From positions 62,001 through 126,000 of IMG/VR virus record IMGVR_UViG_3300036770_003943: a stretch of 64,000 nt of DNA. The stretch is one strand, 5' to 3'. The translations under genes were made by a program, and so were the position numbers. The notes under the pieces were generated by a model, which saw only the letters and a program-made list of their open reading frames with translations, was not told where the DNA came from and made no database searches. The stretch's first letter is position 1, and each line of letters begins with the position of its first letter. Positions 1 through 8,832 of the stretch are shown one piece after another. Source of the DNA: a virus.

Positions 1-76
1 AAGACAAGACAAATGATTACATCTAGCAGAATTATCAATAAGTTTAATAATTTTTATACTTGGGTAGACAAGAAGA

Positions 77-466
77 ATGGCAGCGACGATAATACCATTT
101 CCGAAGAGCGAGTCGGCACTTAAAAAAGCTCGCAGCTTGGACCTTTATTACTGCTGGGACAGCAGGCTTAATAATCCTTTACTCAACAGCATATACCGTC
201 AAGAAACTAGTTATGTAGAAAGATGGTTTCTACAAAGTCAATACTTATTAAATCAAGAAGAACTAGACCATCCCATCATGAAACAATTATTAACCAAAGA
301 AGATAATACCCTAAGTTTACTTATTGATGTTACAGAAAAAGATTTAGCTGTTCAAAGATATTTTAGTGATGTAATTAATTATGACAGTGTTACAGTTAAT
401 GTTAATAAGCTAAACAGATGGATGGCTAAGTGGCAATGTCTACAACAATATCGTCAACGACGCTAA
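77..466 (+). CDS. Hypothetical protein, 129 aa
   Basis: I do not recognise this protein. It is soluble-looking, with no signal peptide or membrane segment, and has a Lys/Ser-rich N-terminus followed by a predicted mostly helical body rich in Tyr, Leu and Gln. In-frame stops at 14-16 and 65-67 limit the start to the ATG at 77; only a weak purine stretch (AAGAAG) precedes it. It is one of the few rightward genes in the window and converges on the leftward glycosyltransferase gene. The two coding regions overlap tail to tail by 41 bp (426-466). Function unknown. Confidence 0.6.
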   Translation: MAATIIPFPKSESALKKARSLDLYYCWDSRLNNPLLNSIYRQETSYVERWFLQSQYLLNQEELDHPIMKQLLTKEDNTLSLLIDVTEKDLAVQRYFSDVINYDSVTVNVNKLNRWMAKWQCLQQYRQRR

Positions 467-1064
467 AAGCCTTAGTGCCAATGTGAAGTAATTCGGCAGT
501 TGTTTTTACGTCTAGCCAAGCTGTTATGTTTTTAGCTAACACTTTTCTAAAAAACTCTATATCTTCACCGGTATATTGCATTTGATTAGGATGAAACGCT
601 ATCTCAAACCATGGTAATTCGATTTCATCAAACACAGTAATTTTGATTAGACAAAACCCCAAGGCCATACATTCAACGGGTATATGACTTTCGGTCTGTT
701 CAGCTACATCTATATAACTTTCCCAAGCGTCAATTTTATGCCAAGCTGTAGTAATATAAGGTTCAACTCTTTTACTATAAGCAGCACCCACTAGATCTTC
801 ATCAAATTGAATAAGATTTAAAACATGTTCAGGCTCAAATTGAATGTCACTGTCAATGAATAAAACATGCGTAGCTCCCCACTCATAAGCACACATTACT
901 AGTTCATGTCTTTGATTTACGATTAATGTGCCTGGACATAAAAACAATCTATGTTCAATTTCATTTTTAGTTAAGAACTCACTGAGATTATACATGCTAT
1001 AGGCAAAGGCACTATGTACAGTATCTCTCGCTGGTACACAAACAGCAATTTTTACTTGATTCAT
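426..1064 (-). CDS. GT-A fold glycosyltransferase-like protein
   Basis: This is probably a nucleotide-sugar-dependent glycosyltransferase of the GT2-like type. The N-terminus (VKIAVCVPARDTVHSAF) fits a first GT-A beta strand. A hydrophobic strand ending in DSD at residues 71-73 fits the metal/nucleotide-binding DxD motif. GED at residues 166-168 before a Phe-rich helix resembles the acceptor-side acidic motif of this group. At 212 aa it is a compact single domain with no membrane anchor. It is the last gene of a translationally coupled trio (4-bp ATGA overlap with the upstream gene) that also holds an oxygenase, downstream of the adhesin genes. Modification of a fibre protein or host glycan is inference; the substrate cannot be read from sequence. 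Confidence 0.7.
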   Translation of the reverse strand: MNQVKIAVCVPARDTVHSAFAYSMYNLSEFLTKNEIEHRLFLCPGTLIVNQRHELVMCAYEWGATHVLFIDSDIQFEPEHVLNLIQFDEDLVGAAYSKRVEPYITTAWHKIDAWESYIDVAEQTESHIPVECMALGFCLIKITVFDEIELPWFEIAFHPNQMQYTGEDIEFFRKVLAKNITAWLDVKTTAELLHIGTKAFSVVDDIVVDIAT

Positions 1065-1597
1065 TTTACAGGTTTAAGAATAATACGTTGCTTGTTTAAG
1101 TTATTAGCAGTTTCGGTAGGTACTATACCAATCTCAGTTTCTGCTTTAACTGTAGCATTTTTTACTAGATTGGCCAACTTCAAACTATTCTGAATAGTTT
1201 TAATGTAACTTTCTTCGGGCAATCGAATTAACTTGGTCATAGTGTCTTCACTGAGTTTATCATTAACTAATAATTCAACAGCAGCAATTTTACCTAGTAG
1301 ATCAATCCAATAGTTTTCTTCGTAGGCCTGCCAATTTTTAACTACTCTTAGCATTTCTTGAATATTTTGTTGTTCTAAGTACTCTACTAACAAATCGTGT
1401 TCTTCTTTGAGGCATGTCTTTTCGTAGACAGGCAATTTAGAGTTAGCTAAATCACTGGTAATTTTTCTAACTCGATTAACGAGGCTAATGTAAAAACGTG
1501 CTTTACCTACTCCAGTATTTCCTCGGAAGTTTTCAAACTCGTAGCTACTTTCTACGTGATGCGGTGTTATTTCAAATAGTTCTTTTAATGATATCAT
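1061..1597 (-). CDS. Hypothetical helical protein, 178 aa
   Basis: No family recognised. The protein is predicted mostly alpha-helical, with alternating charged and hydrophobic residues and a short Lys/Pro C-terminal tail, and lacks a signal peptide or membrane segment. Its start overlaps the stop of the oxygenase gene by 4 bp, and its own stop overlaps the start of the glycosyltransferase gene by 4 bp. The three are therefore almost certainly translated together. By position it could be an accessory or scaffold for the two flanking enzymes (inference). A structural role is the alternative. Confidence 0.55.
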   Translation of the reverse strand: MISLKELFEITPHHVESSYEFENFRGNTGVGKARFYISLVNRVRKITSDLANSKLPVYEKTCLKEEHDLLVEYLEQQNIQEMLRVVKNWQAYEENYWIDLLGKIAAVELLVNDKLSEDTMTKLIRLPEESYIKTIQNSLKLANLVKNATVKAETEIGIVPTETANNLNKQRIILKPVK

Positions 1598-2190
1598 AAA
1601 TGTAAACCAGTTAGAGTTTTGTCGTCGCCAATATATCCGACAGGAAAGGTATTAAATGCTAAACTTATTCTTGTTTTTTCATTTTCCACTGGCGGCACAT
1701 GATGACCAGTAGAACTTGGAAAAACTAAACAACTATACTGAGTAACAGGATACCACCAACTCGGACTATTAAACACATTGAATTCTTTTGCTGGTATGTC
1801 TAATTGTTTCCAAGAATCTTTATGGAAGTATATACGATCTGAATCGCTGGTTTGAATATAAAATACACCACTTAGAAAACTGTTTGGATGAGCATGTTTA
1901 TGATGGAATTGACCTTTTTCACTATAATTAAACCAGGTTTGAGTCAATCGAAGACGAATATCTTTTTCTGGACAATATAGTTGTGTGAAATATGTGTCCA
2001 CACAAAACTGTACAAATTGTTTAATGTTATTGTGTTCAGGCAAATCTAAAACATAATTATTTTTGCTAGTTGTATTGCCTTCATTTGGGCTACGTTCCAT
2101 ATCAACAATACTTTTAAGTTGTTCATCAGATATGATTTCAGTATACTGAAAAATACCAATGGGGGTGGGCCAAAGACTAAGCGTTTCCAT
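1594..2190 (-). CDS. 2OG-Fe(II) oxygenase-like protein (2OG-FeII_Oxy_5 type)
   Basis: Resembles the small phage 2-oxoglutarate/Fe(II) dioxygenase-like family typified by PF13759. The N-terminus (LWPTPIGIF) is typical. A His-rich metal site lies at residues 96-101 (HHKHAH) followed by SGVFYIQ. The distal His is at 163/164 in FPSSTGHHVPP, and the 2OG-binding Arg is at 174 in the RISLAFN strand. Such enzymes hydroxylate proteins or small molecules using O2 and 2OG; the substrate is unknown here. It heads the coupled trio with a 178-aa unknown and a glycosyltransferase. A hydroxylation-then-glycosylation sequence on a virion protein is possible but is inference. Confidence 0.75.
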   Translation of the reverse strand: METLSLWPTPIGIFQYTEIISDEQLKSIVDMERSPNEGNTTSKNNYVLDLPEHNNIKQFVQFCVDTYFTQLYCPEKDIRLRLTQTWFNYSEKGQFHHKHAHPNSFLSGVFYIQTSDSDRIYFHKDSWKQLDIPAKEFNVFNSPSWWYPVTQYSCLVFPSSTGHHVPPVENEKTRISLAFNTFPVGYIGDDKTLTGLHL

Positions 2191-2239
2191 ATAAATCCTT
2201 TATATGTAATTATTCTGCTTAGTCTTAATTTAAACTAGG

Positions 2240-3634
2240 TTAACTGAAGGTAACTGTACCGCTTCCAGCTGTGACACTGTATATCTTAAAACCAGCTACA
2301 GTAAAATCATCTAAGCTACTAGTGACCCCAGAACTAAATGTTGCTGTATAAGTATCGGCAATCCTAAGAATAATTATACCATCTGCACCATTACCAGCTG
2401 ACTTATATCCAGATGTAGGCGACGTCGAGTATCCGCCAGCACCCCCGCCACCTCCTGTATTAGCAACTCCTGCTAGACCAATACCACTCGGCCTGTCTAT
2501 ATATCCGCCTGGGCTTCGTGTTGTATTTCCATCAACAGTAACATATGCTGGATTAGGTTGTGGGGTTATGTATTGTCCGGTCCCTCCACTACCACCACCT
2601 GCATACCATACATCTACGCCTGTAATGTCTATTCTTAGCCCATCTCCTCCACTTGGAACAGCCCCAGCACTACCTGCGCCACCACCGCCACCACTAGTAC
2701 CACCGAGGCCTGGAGAAAATCCTGGGTAAATGCCAAAAGGAGATGACGTATTTATTCCAGCAGAAGATGCCATTGCTCCTCCTTTATTTCCTTGTCCTCG
2801 AAATTGAGTTGATAATTGAATACTTTCTCCTGCTTCGCCTCCTTCATTTATTGTTGTTGGATTTGGACTACCGATGTACCAATGTGCGCCACCGCCTCCA
2901 GATCCTCCAGCAAGGCCGGACATTGCCCCTTTTCCAATCTCATTGGCCGAGAAGGCACCACCACCTCCGCCCCCGCCACCAAGTGCCCGGATTGAAGATA
3001 GTATACTTGCAGTGCCTGATTTACCTGTACGACGATACTGACTTCCTCGTACTAGACTATAATTGTAAGCATAATCTGCTGTAGTTAAACTTGGAGTATT
3101 GTCTTCGTAGGTGCCACCACCTTTACCTATAGATATAGGATATGATTGATTTAAAGTAAAGTAATCACTTTCGTATACTAGGCCACCAGCACCACCACCG
3201 CCCCCGTTAATTGCTCCTGCACCACCGCCCCCTACAACTAAATAGGTGACTAACAATCGATTTGAAGTCGACGAACTACTGATATTACTACTAGCACTAG
3301 TGCCCGTGTCTAAATTCCAAGTTTCTCCTGCTGCTAGAGTAATTTTATGTGTTTGTCTTTGCGTGCCACTATTATCATATTTGATTATAAAATCATGGCT
3401 TACAGTATCTAAATTGTGGATAAAGATAGATTTAACAATACGCCTTGTACCGCTGCCTGGGGCAGTAGCTAAATCAACATCCAATGTGTCATCAAATGCC
3501 CCATCTCTACTGCCTTCTGTAAAAGCACTGCCAGTATTATCTGCATAGGAAACTACAAATTCTGGCATAGAGGTTGTACTTGATTCTAGCATTGAACCAA
3601 CTATTTTTTTAACTGTACTATCTAAAATAAACAT
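2240..3634 (-). CDS. Glycine-rich adhesin-type tail fibre protein, 464 aa
   Basis: Three parts are visible. A conserved beta-rich N-terminal domain (about residues 1-110, starting MFILDSTVKKIVG) is shared with the next two genes and probably docks the protein to the fibre. A long polyglycine region (about 130-420) has many GGGGG runs, as in Gly-rich adhesin tips such as T-even gp38, where glycine strands pack as polyglycine-II. A short C-terminal beta segment (TYTATFSSGVTSS...GFKIYSV) is also shared with the next gene. It lies 9 bp downstream of its paralogue. A receptor-binding tip is the best reading: the Gly-rich architecture is seen, the role is inferred. Confidence 0.75.
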   Translation of the reverse strand: MFILDSTVKKIVGSMLESSTTSMPEFVVSYADNTGSAFTEGSRDGAFDDTLDVDLATAPGSGTRRIVKSIFIHNLDTVSHDFIIKYDNSGTQRQTHKITLAAGETWNLDTGTSASSNISSSSTSNRLLVTYLVVGGGGAGAINGGGGGAGGLVYESDYFTLNQSYPISIGKGGGTYEDNTPSLTTADYAYNYSLVRGSQYRRTGKSGTASILSSIRALGGGGGGGGAFSANEIGKGAMSGLAGGSGGGGAHWYIGSPNPTTINEGGEAGESIQLSTQFRGQGNKGGAMASSAGINTSSPFGIYPGFSPGLGGTSGGGGGAGSAGAVPSGGDGLRIDITGVDVWYAGGGSGGTGQYITPQPNPAYVTVDGNTTRSPGGYIDRPSGIGLAGVANTGGGGGAGGYSTSPTSGYKSAGNGADGIIILRIADTYTATFSSGVTSSLDDFTVAGFKIYSVTAGSGTVTFS

Positions 3635-3643
3635 TATTATTCC

Positions 3644-5218
3644 TTAGGTAAATGTAACAGTGCCGCTACCATTTGTGACACTATATATTTTAAAACCTGC
3701 TACGCTTGTACTCAAACTGCTAGTGACCCCGGAACTAAATGTTGCTGTGAAAGTATTAGGAATCCGTATTATTATGACACCTGATCCACCGTCGCCTGCT
3801 AGGCTATAAAATGTTCCAGGAGAAGGGAAAATATTAGCGTCAGCAGATACACCACCTCCACCACCCCCTCCACCACCACCTGTATTAGCAGTTCCAGAAG
3901 TGGCATTGAAACCTGAAGTATTAGAAGGAGTAGAAGAACTACCTGGAGAAAAGGCATTTCTGTACATCAATAATCCATTTCCTCCACCCCCAGGGCCACC
4001 TGATCCTGGCCTATTAGCAGTCCATATATTTGACGGATTCCATCCTGGGCTTGATGGTACATATCCACCACCGATCGGTGAATAATCAGAATCTCCGCCC
4101 CCTCCACCACCTGCATAGGTCACTGGGGTTCCAGTAATAGTAGAATCCTTGCCCCCACCACCGTAAAGAATATTGCCTGCTGAGCCAGCACCGCCGCCCC
4201 CTCCAATTACAAAAGAATATCCTGAAGGAAATGCGTTTGCTGCTCCACTAGGAGCATAAGTCGGTGTACCTGTATTCTTTGGGCCTGCAAGATGCCCTCG
4301 ATTACCAAAACCTCCAAAAGGGCCCTGGTGCTGAATAGAATCTACCAAATACGCAAAAGCAGTTGGTTCTGTGGTTGCAGGGCTCACAATGTCTGGCAAA
4401 AAACCTGCGCCAGTGGATCCACCTTTGCTAACACTCACTTCATTATATATTAATTGCGTATCTGAAACTGAACCAGGATAGGTTGTCCGATATGAATTCC
4501 AATAACTGCCAGCGCCCCCACCACCCCCAAAAGCAATAATCGGTAAATTTCCTGTGCCTAGTACGCTATCTTCTCCGTTCTTTCCTGAAGTATTACTAGC
4601 AGTATTAATTGTATTCTGAGCTCCGCTATAATTCCACACCCCAGCTGCTCCGCCTGCTCCAACTTTGAGTGGATAAGCTCTTCCTAGTTCCAATGAGATT
4701 AGACCTTCAACAAACCCTCCGGCGCCTCCACCTCCACCAAGTAAGCCAGGCTTTAATGTGTTACTAGGTGCGTAAGTTCCGTATGGGGGGGTTCCGCTAC
4801 CGCCCCCACCACCCCCTCCTACCACTAGATATTGAACTGGTAAGTAGGTGCCTGTAGTAACTGCAGAACTAGTTGAACTAACTGTGTTTGTGTCTAAATT
4901 CCATGTTTCACCTGATCCTAATGTAAATTTATGAGTGTGTCTTTGAGTGCCGTTATTGTCATACTTTATTGTAAATGTATGGCTAACAGTATCCTTATTA
5001 TAAATGAATAAACTTTTTACCACTCTGCGTGTACTATTAGCCGGTGCAGAAACTAAGGTTACATCACTTGTGCCATTAAAGGTTCCGTCGGTGCTACCTT
5101 CAGTAAAAGCACTTCCGGTATTATCGGCATAGGCCACAGTAAATTCTGGTTGATTAGTAGTGACTGATGAAGCTAATACTGCTAATAGTGATTTAGTAGT
5201 TGTATCTAAAATAAACAT
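3644..5218 (-). CDS. Glycine-rich adhesin-type tail fibre protein, 524 aa
   Basis: Paralogue of the downstream 464-aa protein. The N-terminal domain (MFILDTTTKSLLAVLASS through the TRRVVKSLFIYNKDT strand) and the C-terminal segment (FTATFSSGVTSS...GFKIYSVTNGSG) match closely. The central Gly-rich region differs in length and in the residues between the glycine runs, as expected if loops between polyglycine strands determine receptor specificity. No catalytic motif is visible. It lies within a tightly packed fibre operon (2 bp from the upstream stub gene). Two adhesins with the same ends and different middles suggest duplication followed by divergence of the binding face. Confidence 0.75.
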   Translation of the reverse strand: MFILDTTTKSLLAVLASSVTTNQPEFTVAYADNTGSAFTEGSTDGTFNGTSDVTLVSAPANSTRRVVKSLFIYNKDTVSHTFTIKYDNNGTQRHTHKFTLGSGETWNLDTNTVSSTSSAVTTGTYLPVQYLVVGGGGGGGSGTPPYGTYAPSNTLKPGLLGGGGGAGGFVEGLISLELGRAYPLKVGAGGAAGVWNYSGAQNTINTASNTSGKNGEDSVLGTGNLPIIAFGGGGGAGSYWNSYRTTYPGSVSDTQLIYNEVSVSKGGSTGAGFLPDIVSPATTEPTAFAYLVDSIQHQGPFGGFGNRGHLAGPKNTGTPTYAPSGAANAFPSGYSFVIGGGGGAGSAGNILYGGGGKDSTITGTPVTYAGGGGGGDSDYSPIGGGYVPSSPGWNPSNIWTANRPGSGGPGGGGNGLLMYRNAFSPGSSSTPSNTSGFNATSGTANTGGGGGGGGGGVSADANIFPSPGTFYSLAGDGGSGVIIIRIPNTFTATFSSGVTSSLSTSVAGFKIYSVTNGSGTVTFT

Positions 5219-5220
5219 TA

Positions 5221-5559
5221 TTAATCCTTAAATGTGTATGTTTCCCCGGCTGCTAGTGTTATTTTTCTAAATACTCTTTGTGTGCCATTATTATCGTATT
5301 TTAGTGTAACTGTTACACTAGCTGTATCTTTATTATATATGAAAATATTTCTAACTAATCTTCTAGTAGAACTAGCTGGAGCAGAAACTAGTGTTATATC
5401 AGTGGTGTTATTCAGCACACCATCAGTACTACCTTCGGTAAAATCGCTACCATTATTATCTGCCCAAGCTACAGCGAAATCTGGTTGTGTACTAGTAACA
5501 TTGGCAGAAAGAACTGCCTTTAAACTTTTTGTTGTACTATCTAAAATAAGTAATTTCAT
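5221..5559 (-). CDS. Stand-alone adhesin N-terminal domain, 112 aa
   Basis: This short protein consists only of the N-terminal domain found in the two Gly-rich adhesins that follow it. It begins MKLLILDSTTKSLKAVL, carries the same TEGSTDG and TRRLVRNIFIYNKDT strands, and ends at LAAGETYTFKD, exactly where the paralogues enter their Gly-rich regions. Its start overlaps the stop of the 1079-aa fibre gene (ATGA, 4 bp), implying coupled translation. It may be an intact connector or collar subunit, or a truncated third adhesin. The clean domain boundary and retained coupling favour a functional protein. Confidence 0.7.
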   Translation of the reverse strand: MKLLILDSTTKSLKAVLSANVTSTQPDFAVAWADNNGSDFTEGSTDGVLNNTTDITLVSAPASSTRRLVRNIFIYNKDTASVTVTLKYDNNGTQRVFRKITLAAGETYTFKD

Positions 5560-8500
5560 GATAAAAACATCGAATAAGCATTGGCTGATGAACTCGATCC
5601 ACCTCCACCTGTAGCACTAATCGTCACGCTACCTGTACCAGCACTTACGCTAATTCCACTTCCTGCTGTGATGCTAGTTACACCGCTGTTAGCTATAGTT
5701 ACAGCCGTTGAACCGTTATAACTGGTTCCAGATAAACCTGTGCCTATTGTTAATGTTGCTAGATTGTTCCCAAGCGTAATACCTGAAATAGTACTGGCTG
5801 CTAACTTACTAACTGCTATGGCAGCACTGGCATTGATATCACTATTTACAATAGTTCCATCGGCTATCATAGTACTAGTAACTGTTCCAGTATCCCCGGT
5901 AGTTACTAATGTACCAGTAGTAGCAGGAATAGTTACAATTACTCCAGAGCCTGCAGTTGATGTGGCTTTAAGATTTAAACTACCGCTAGTAGAGCCACTT
6001 AGGTTTAGGCCGCCTCCGCCGATTGTTGGGGTAGTTAGGCTAGGACTATTGGCAAACACTAATGCTCCGCTGCCAGTTTCATCACTGATTACACCGGCTA
6101 ATTCAGCGCTGGTTGTAGCAGACAACGCACTTAATTTATTACTAGTATAAACAACCGTGCCGCCAGTACCAAATGCAACCGAACTGCCATCAGTGCCAGT
6201 AAATGTCAGTGTATTACTGGCCGTTAAAGTTTTTCCATCCGCTATAGTTAATGTAGATCCAGTTGCTGGTGCTGTAATTGACACTTTGTTAATGCTTGTG
6301 GCACTAGCAACACCTAATGTTGGAGTAACTAAAGTCGGACTAGTTGCTAATACTATTGCTCCTGAACCAGTGGTTCCATTACTTAAATTAGCAGCAGAAA
6401 TTTGACTACCATTAATATGTACTGCGCCTACATCAATAGTTCCTAATGTTCCTGAAACAACTTCGGAAGAAATACTAGCATCAGGAACGAAAATAAACTT
6501 ACCTGTACTGTCATCAAAACCAAAAAAACCAATCTTAGCAGTGCTACCGTTATGCCATTGGAATGAAATACCTCTATCTTTATTGTCGTCGGTTACTGGT
6601 GCTGCGCCTCCAGTAGAACCTCCTATATCAATAATAGGATCAACTATCGTACTTACTGTAGAATTGACTGTGGTAGTTGTGCCGCTAACAGTTAGATTTC
6701 CACCGACTATCACATTTCCAGAGGTGCTTATACCTGCCGCATTAACTGTGCCTGTTAAAGTAGGACTATTGGCAAACACTAATGCTCCGCTGCCAGTTTC
6801 ATCACTGATTACACTGGCTAATTCAGCACTGGTTGTAGCAGCGAAATCGCTTAGTTTATTACTTGTATATGCTACTGTGCCGCCAGTACCAAATGCAACC
6901 GAACTGCCATCAGTGCCAGTAAATGTCAGTGTATTACTGGCCGTTAAAGTTTTTCCATCCGCTATAGTTAATGTAGATCCAGTTGCTGGTTCTGTAATTG
7001 CTAATTTATTAATACTTGTAGCACTAGCAACACCTAATATTGGGGTAATTAGACTAGGACTATTGGCAAACACTAATGCTCCGCTGCCAGTTTCATCACT
7101 GATTACACTGGCTAATTCAGCACTGGTTGTAGCAGAGAAATCGCTTAATTTATTGCTAGTTAAGGCTACTGTTCCTGAACTATCTTGAATTGTTAATGTC
7201 CTAGTTGTTCCAGTTGTAATTCCTGAAAGTTGAAATTGTAATTTTTTAGTTGCGTCTCCGTCGTCGGCAAAATAGGTAGTACTATCTTGTAGTGTTTTAT
7301 TTGTTAGAGTTTGTACTCCGTCTGTAGTTACAACCGTATTATCAATAGCTATGGTTATTCCAGTACTACCATTGTAGCTAGTACCTGACAGGCCTGTACC
7401 AATGGTTAAGGCATTTAGATTATTGCCTAATGTTACACCAGAAATTGTGTTAGCCGCTAGTTTACTTACTTCAATAGCAGCAGTAGTACTAATATCAGCA
7501 TTGACTATACTACCAGTTAGGTTTAATTTGCTATAAGCAATCGCAGCACTGGCATTTACATCAGCATTGACTATACCATCAGTTAGGTTTAATTTGCTAT
7601 AAGCAATCGCAGCACTGGCATTTACATCAGCATTGACTATAGTCCCATCTTCGATCATAGTACTGGTAACTGATCCTGTATCGCCTGTAGTAACTACAGT
7701 ACCAGTTGTAGCTGGAAATGTTATTGTATTAGTACCGGCTATAGCTGCAGCTGATAATGTAATAGTTCCACTAGTACTTCCGTTTAATAATAAATTTTTA
7801 CCGGCCGCTAACGCTAAATGTTCGCTACTAGTCCAAGCATCGGTGGCATCAATCCAATTAAATGTTTTATCTGTAGCGCCTTTTAATGTAATACCACCAC
7901 CATCTGCTGTAGTATCTGTTGGTGTGGCAACATCTCCCAATACAATGTTTTTATCATCTACGCTTATAGTTGTAGAATTAATTGTAGTGGTTGTACCATT
8001 AACTGTAAGATCTCCGCTTACTGTAAGATTATTAAAGGTAACATTATCTGTTGTTGCTACTGGTTGACCGATCGCTATGCTGCCACTGGTGATTGTCACA
8101 CCAGTGCCTGCTGTAAAATGAGCACGAACTTCGCTGGCACTTGGGCCAGTGTAGGTAATTACACCAGTCGAGCTATCATATGATAACGATCCATCTCCAC
8201 CGGCATCAGTTACACTGATTGCTGCTCTAGCATCACTGTCGGTATATTGTGTTATTGAACTAGCAAAAGAAATACTTTTCGGAGAAGCACTGGCGTTAGT
8301 AGTAATTGTCATTCCACTGCCAGCTACAAACTCAACTGTGTCCAATCCTGATGCTACTAAACTAGTTTGACCAGCAACTTGCCATGTTTTAAATGTGCTG
8401 TTCATTAAAATTTTCACAGCGCCACTACCTAAATCAACTACATCAAAACCCGAATCAGTGTCAAATCTAATAGCATTAACGCCAGAAATTTCCCCCGATA

Positions 8501-8795
8501 ACGTGCCAGCGGTGTCTATTTTACCAATGGTCAATGATGTTCCAGCTGTTGGCCCCGTGTAACTAATTACTCCAGTTGAATTATCATAAGAAATATCTCC
8601 TTCTCCGCTAACTTTTGTTACACTAATGGCTGCTCGGGCCCGATCATCTCTATAACTTAGTTCGACAACCGTACCATCTCCCTTTTCAGCAAAGAGCTTG
8701 CCATCAGCAGTGTTTATGGCTAATTCTCCAAGTTCTAGTTGAGCTGCGGTTGGGACTACCCCGGATGTCGAAGAATTTTTAATAATAATGGCCAT
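5556..8795 (-). CDS. Modular tail fibre protein, 1079 aa
   Basis: A long low-complexity fibre protein. The N-terminus (IIIKNSSTSGVVPTAAQLELGELAINTADGKLF) follows the pattern seen at the head of many phage fibres. The body alternates GDGSLSYDSSTGVITYTGP modules, NLTVSGDLTVNGTTTTINST strands and a three-times-repeated block containing TSAELASVISDETGSGAL. The C-terminus is Gly/Ser-rich and ends in YSMFLS; no S74 chaperone is present. At DNA level a stretch of about 100 bp recurs exactly 720 bp apart (near 6172 and 6892). A GATAAATA late-promoter-like box ends 19 bp before the start, followed by an AAAGGA ribosome site. Confidence 0.8.
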   Translation of the reverse strand: MAIIIKNSSTSGVVPTAAQLELGELAINTADGKLFAEKGDGTVVELSYRDDRARAAISVTKVSGEGDISYDNSTGVISYTGPTAGTSLTIGKIDTAGTLSGEISGVNAIRFDTDSGFDVVDLGSGAVKILMNSTFKTWQVAGQTSLVASGLDTVEFVAGSGMTITTNASASPKSISFASSITQYTDSDARAAISVTDAGGDGSLSYDSSTGVITYTGPSASEVRAHFTAGTGVTITSGSIAIGQPVATTDNVTFNNLTVSGDLTVNGTTTTINSTTISVDDKNIVLGDVATPTDTTADGGGITLKGATDKTFNWIDATDAWTSSEHLALAAGKNLLLNGSTSGTITLSAAAIAGTNTITFPATTGTVVTTGDTGSVTSTMIEDGTIVNADVNASAAIAYSKLNLTDGIVNADVNASAAIAYSKLNLTGSIVNADISTTAAIEVSKLAANTISGVTLGNNLNALTIGTGLSGTSYNGSTGITIAIDNTVVTTDGVQTLTNKTLQDSTTYFADDGDATKKLQFQLSGITTGTTRTLTIQDSSGTVALTSNKLSDFSATTSAELASVISDETGSGALVFANSPSLITPILGVASATSINKLAITEPATGSTLTIADGKTLTASNTLTFTGTDGSSVAFGTGGTVAYTSNKLSDFAATTSAELASVISDETGSGALVFANSPTLTGTVNAAGISTSGNVIVGGNLTVSGTTTTVNSTVSTIVDPIIDIGGSTGGAAPVTDDNKDRGISFQWHNGSTAKIGFFGFDDSTGKFIFVPDASISSEVVSGTLGTIDVGAVHINGSQISAANLSNGTTGSGAIVLATSPTLVTPTLGVASATSINKVSITAPATGSTLTIADGKTLTASNTLTFTGTDGSSVAFGTGGTVVYTSNKLSALSATTSAELAGVISDETGSGALVFANSPSLTTPTIGGGGLNLSGSTSGSLNLKATSTAGSGVIVTIPATTGTLVTTGDTGTVTSTMIADGTIVNSDINASAAIAVSKLAASTISGITLGNNLATLTIGTGLSGTSYNGSTAVTIANSGVTSITAGSGISVSAGTGSVTISATGGGGSSSSANAYSMFLS
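6157..6989 (-). repeat. Exact ~100-bp repeat with a 720-bp period in the 1079-aa fibre gene
   Basis: The segment from about 6157 to 6270 recurs from about 6877 to 6989 with no visible differences. Related copies continue to about 7140. It encodes TLTIADGKTLTASNTLTFTG and neighbouring residues. Confidence 0.8.
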
Positions 8796-8813
8796 GTTTA
8801 TATTCCTTTATCA

Positions 8814-8821
8814 TATTTATC
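8814..8821 (-). promoter_or_regulatory. Late-promoter-like box GATAAATA
   Basis: Lies in the 37-bp spacer after the subtilase gene, 19 bp before the 1079-aa fibre start. A predicted start near 8808 leaves a leader with AAAGGA. Confidence 0.5.
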
Positions 8822-8832
8822 ATTGAATTAAT

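Noticed and set aside
6157-8067. Several rightward open frames of 80-215 codons opposite the 1079-aa fibre gene
   Set aside because: They are mirror frames of repetitive Ser/Thr/Gly-coding DNA, giving Val/Leu/Pro-rich products with no ribosome sites or known motifs.
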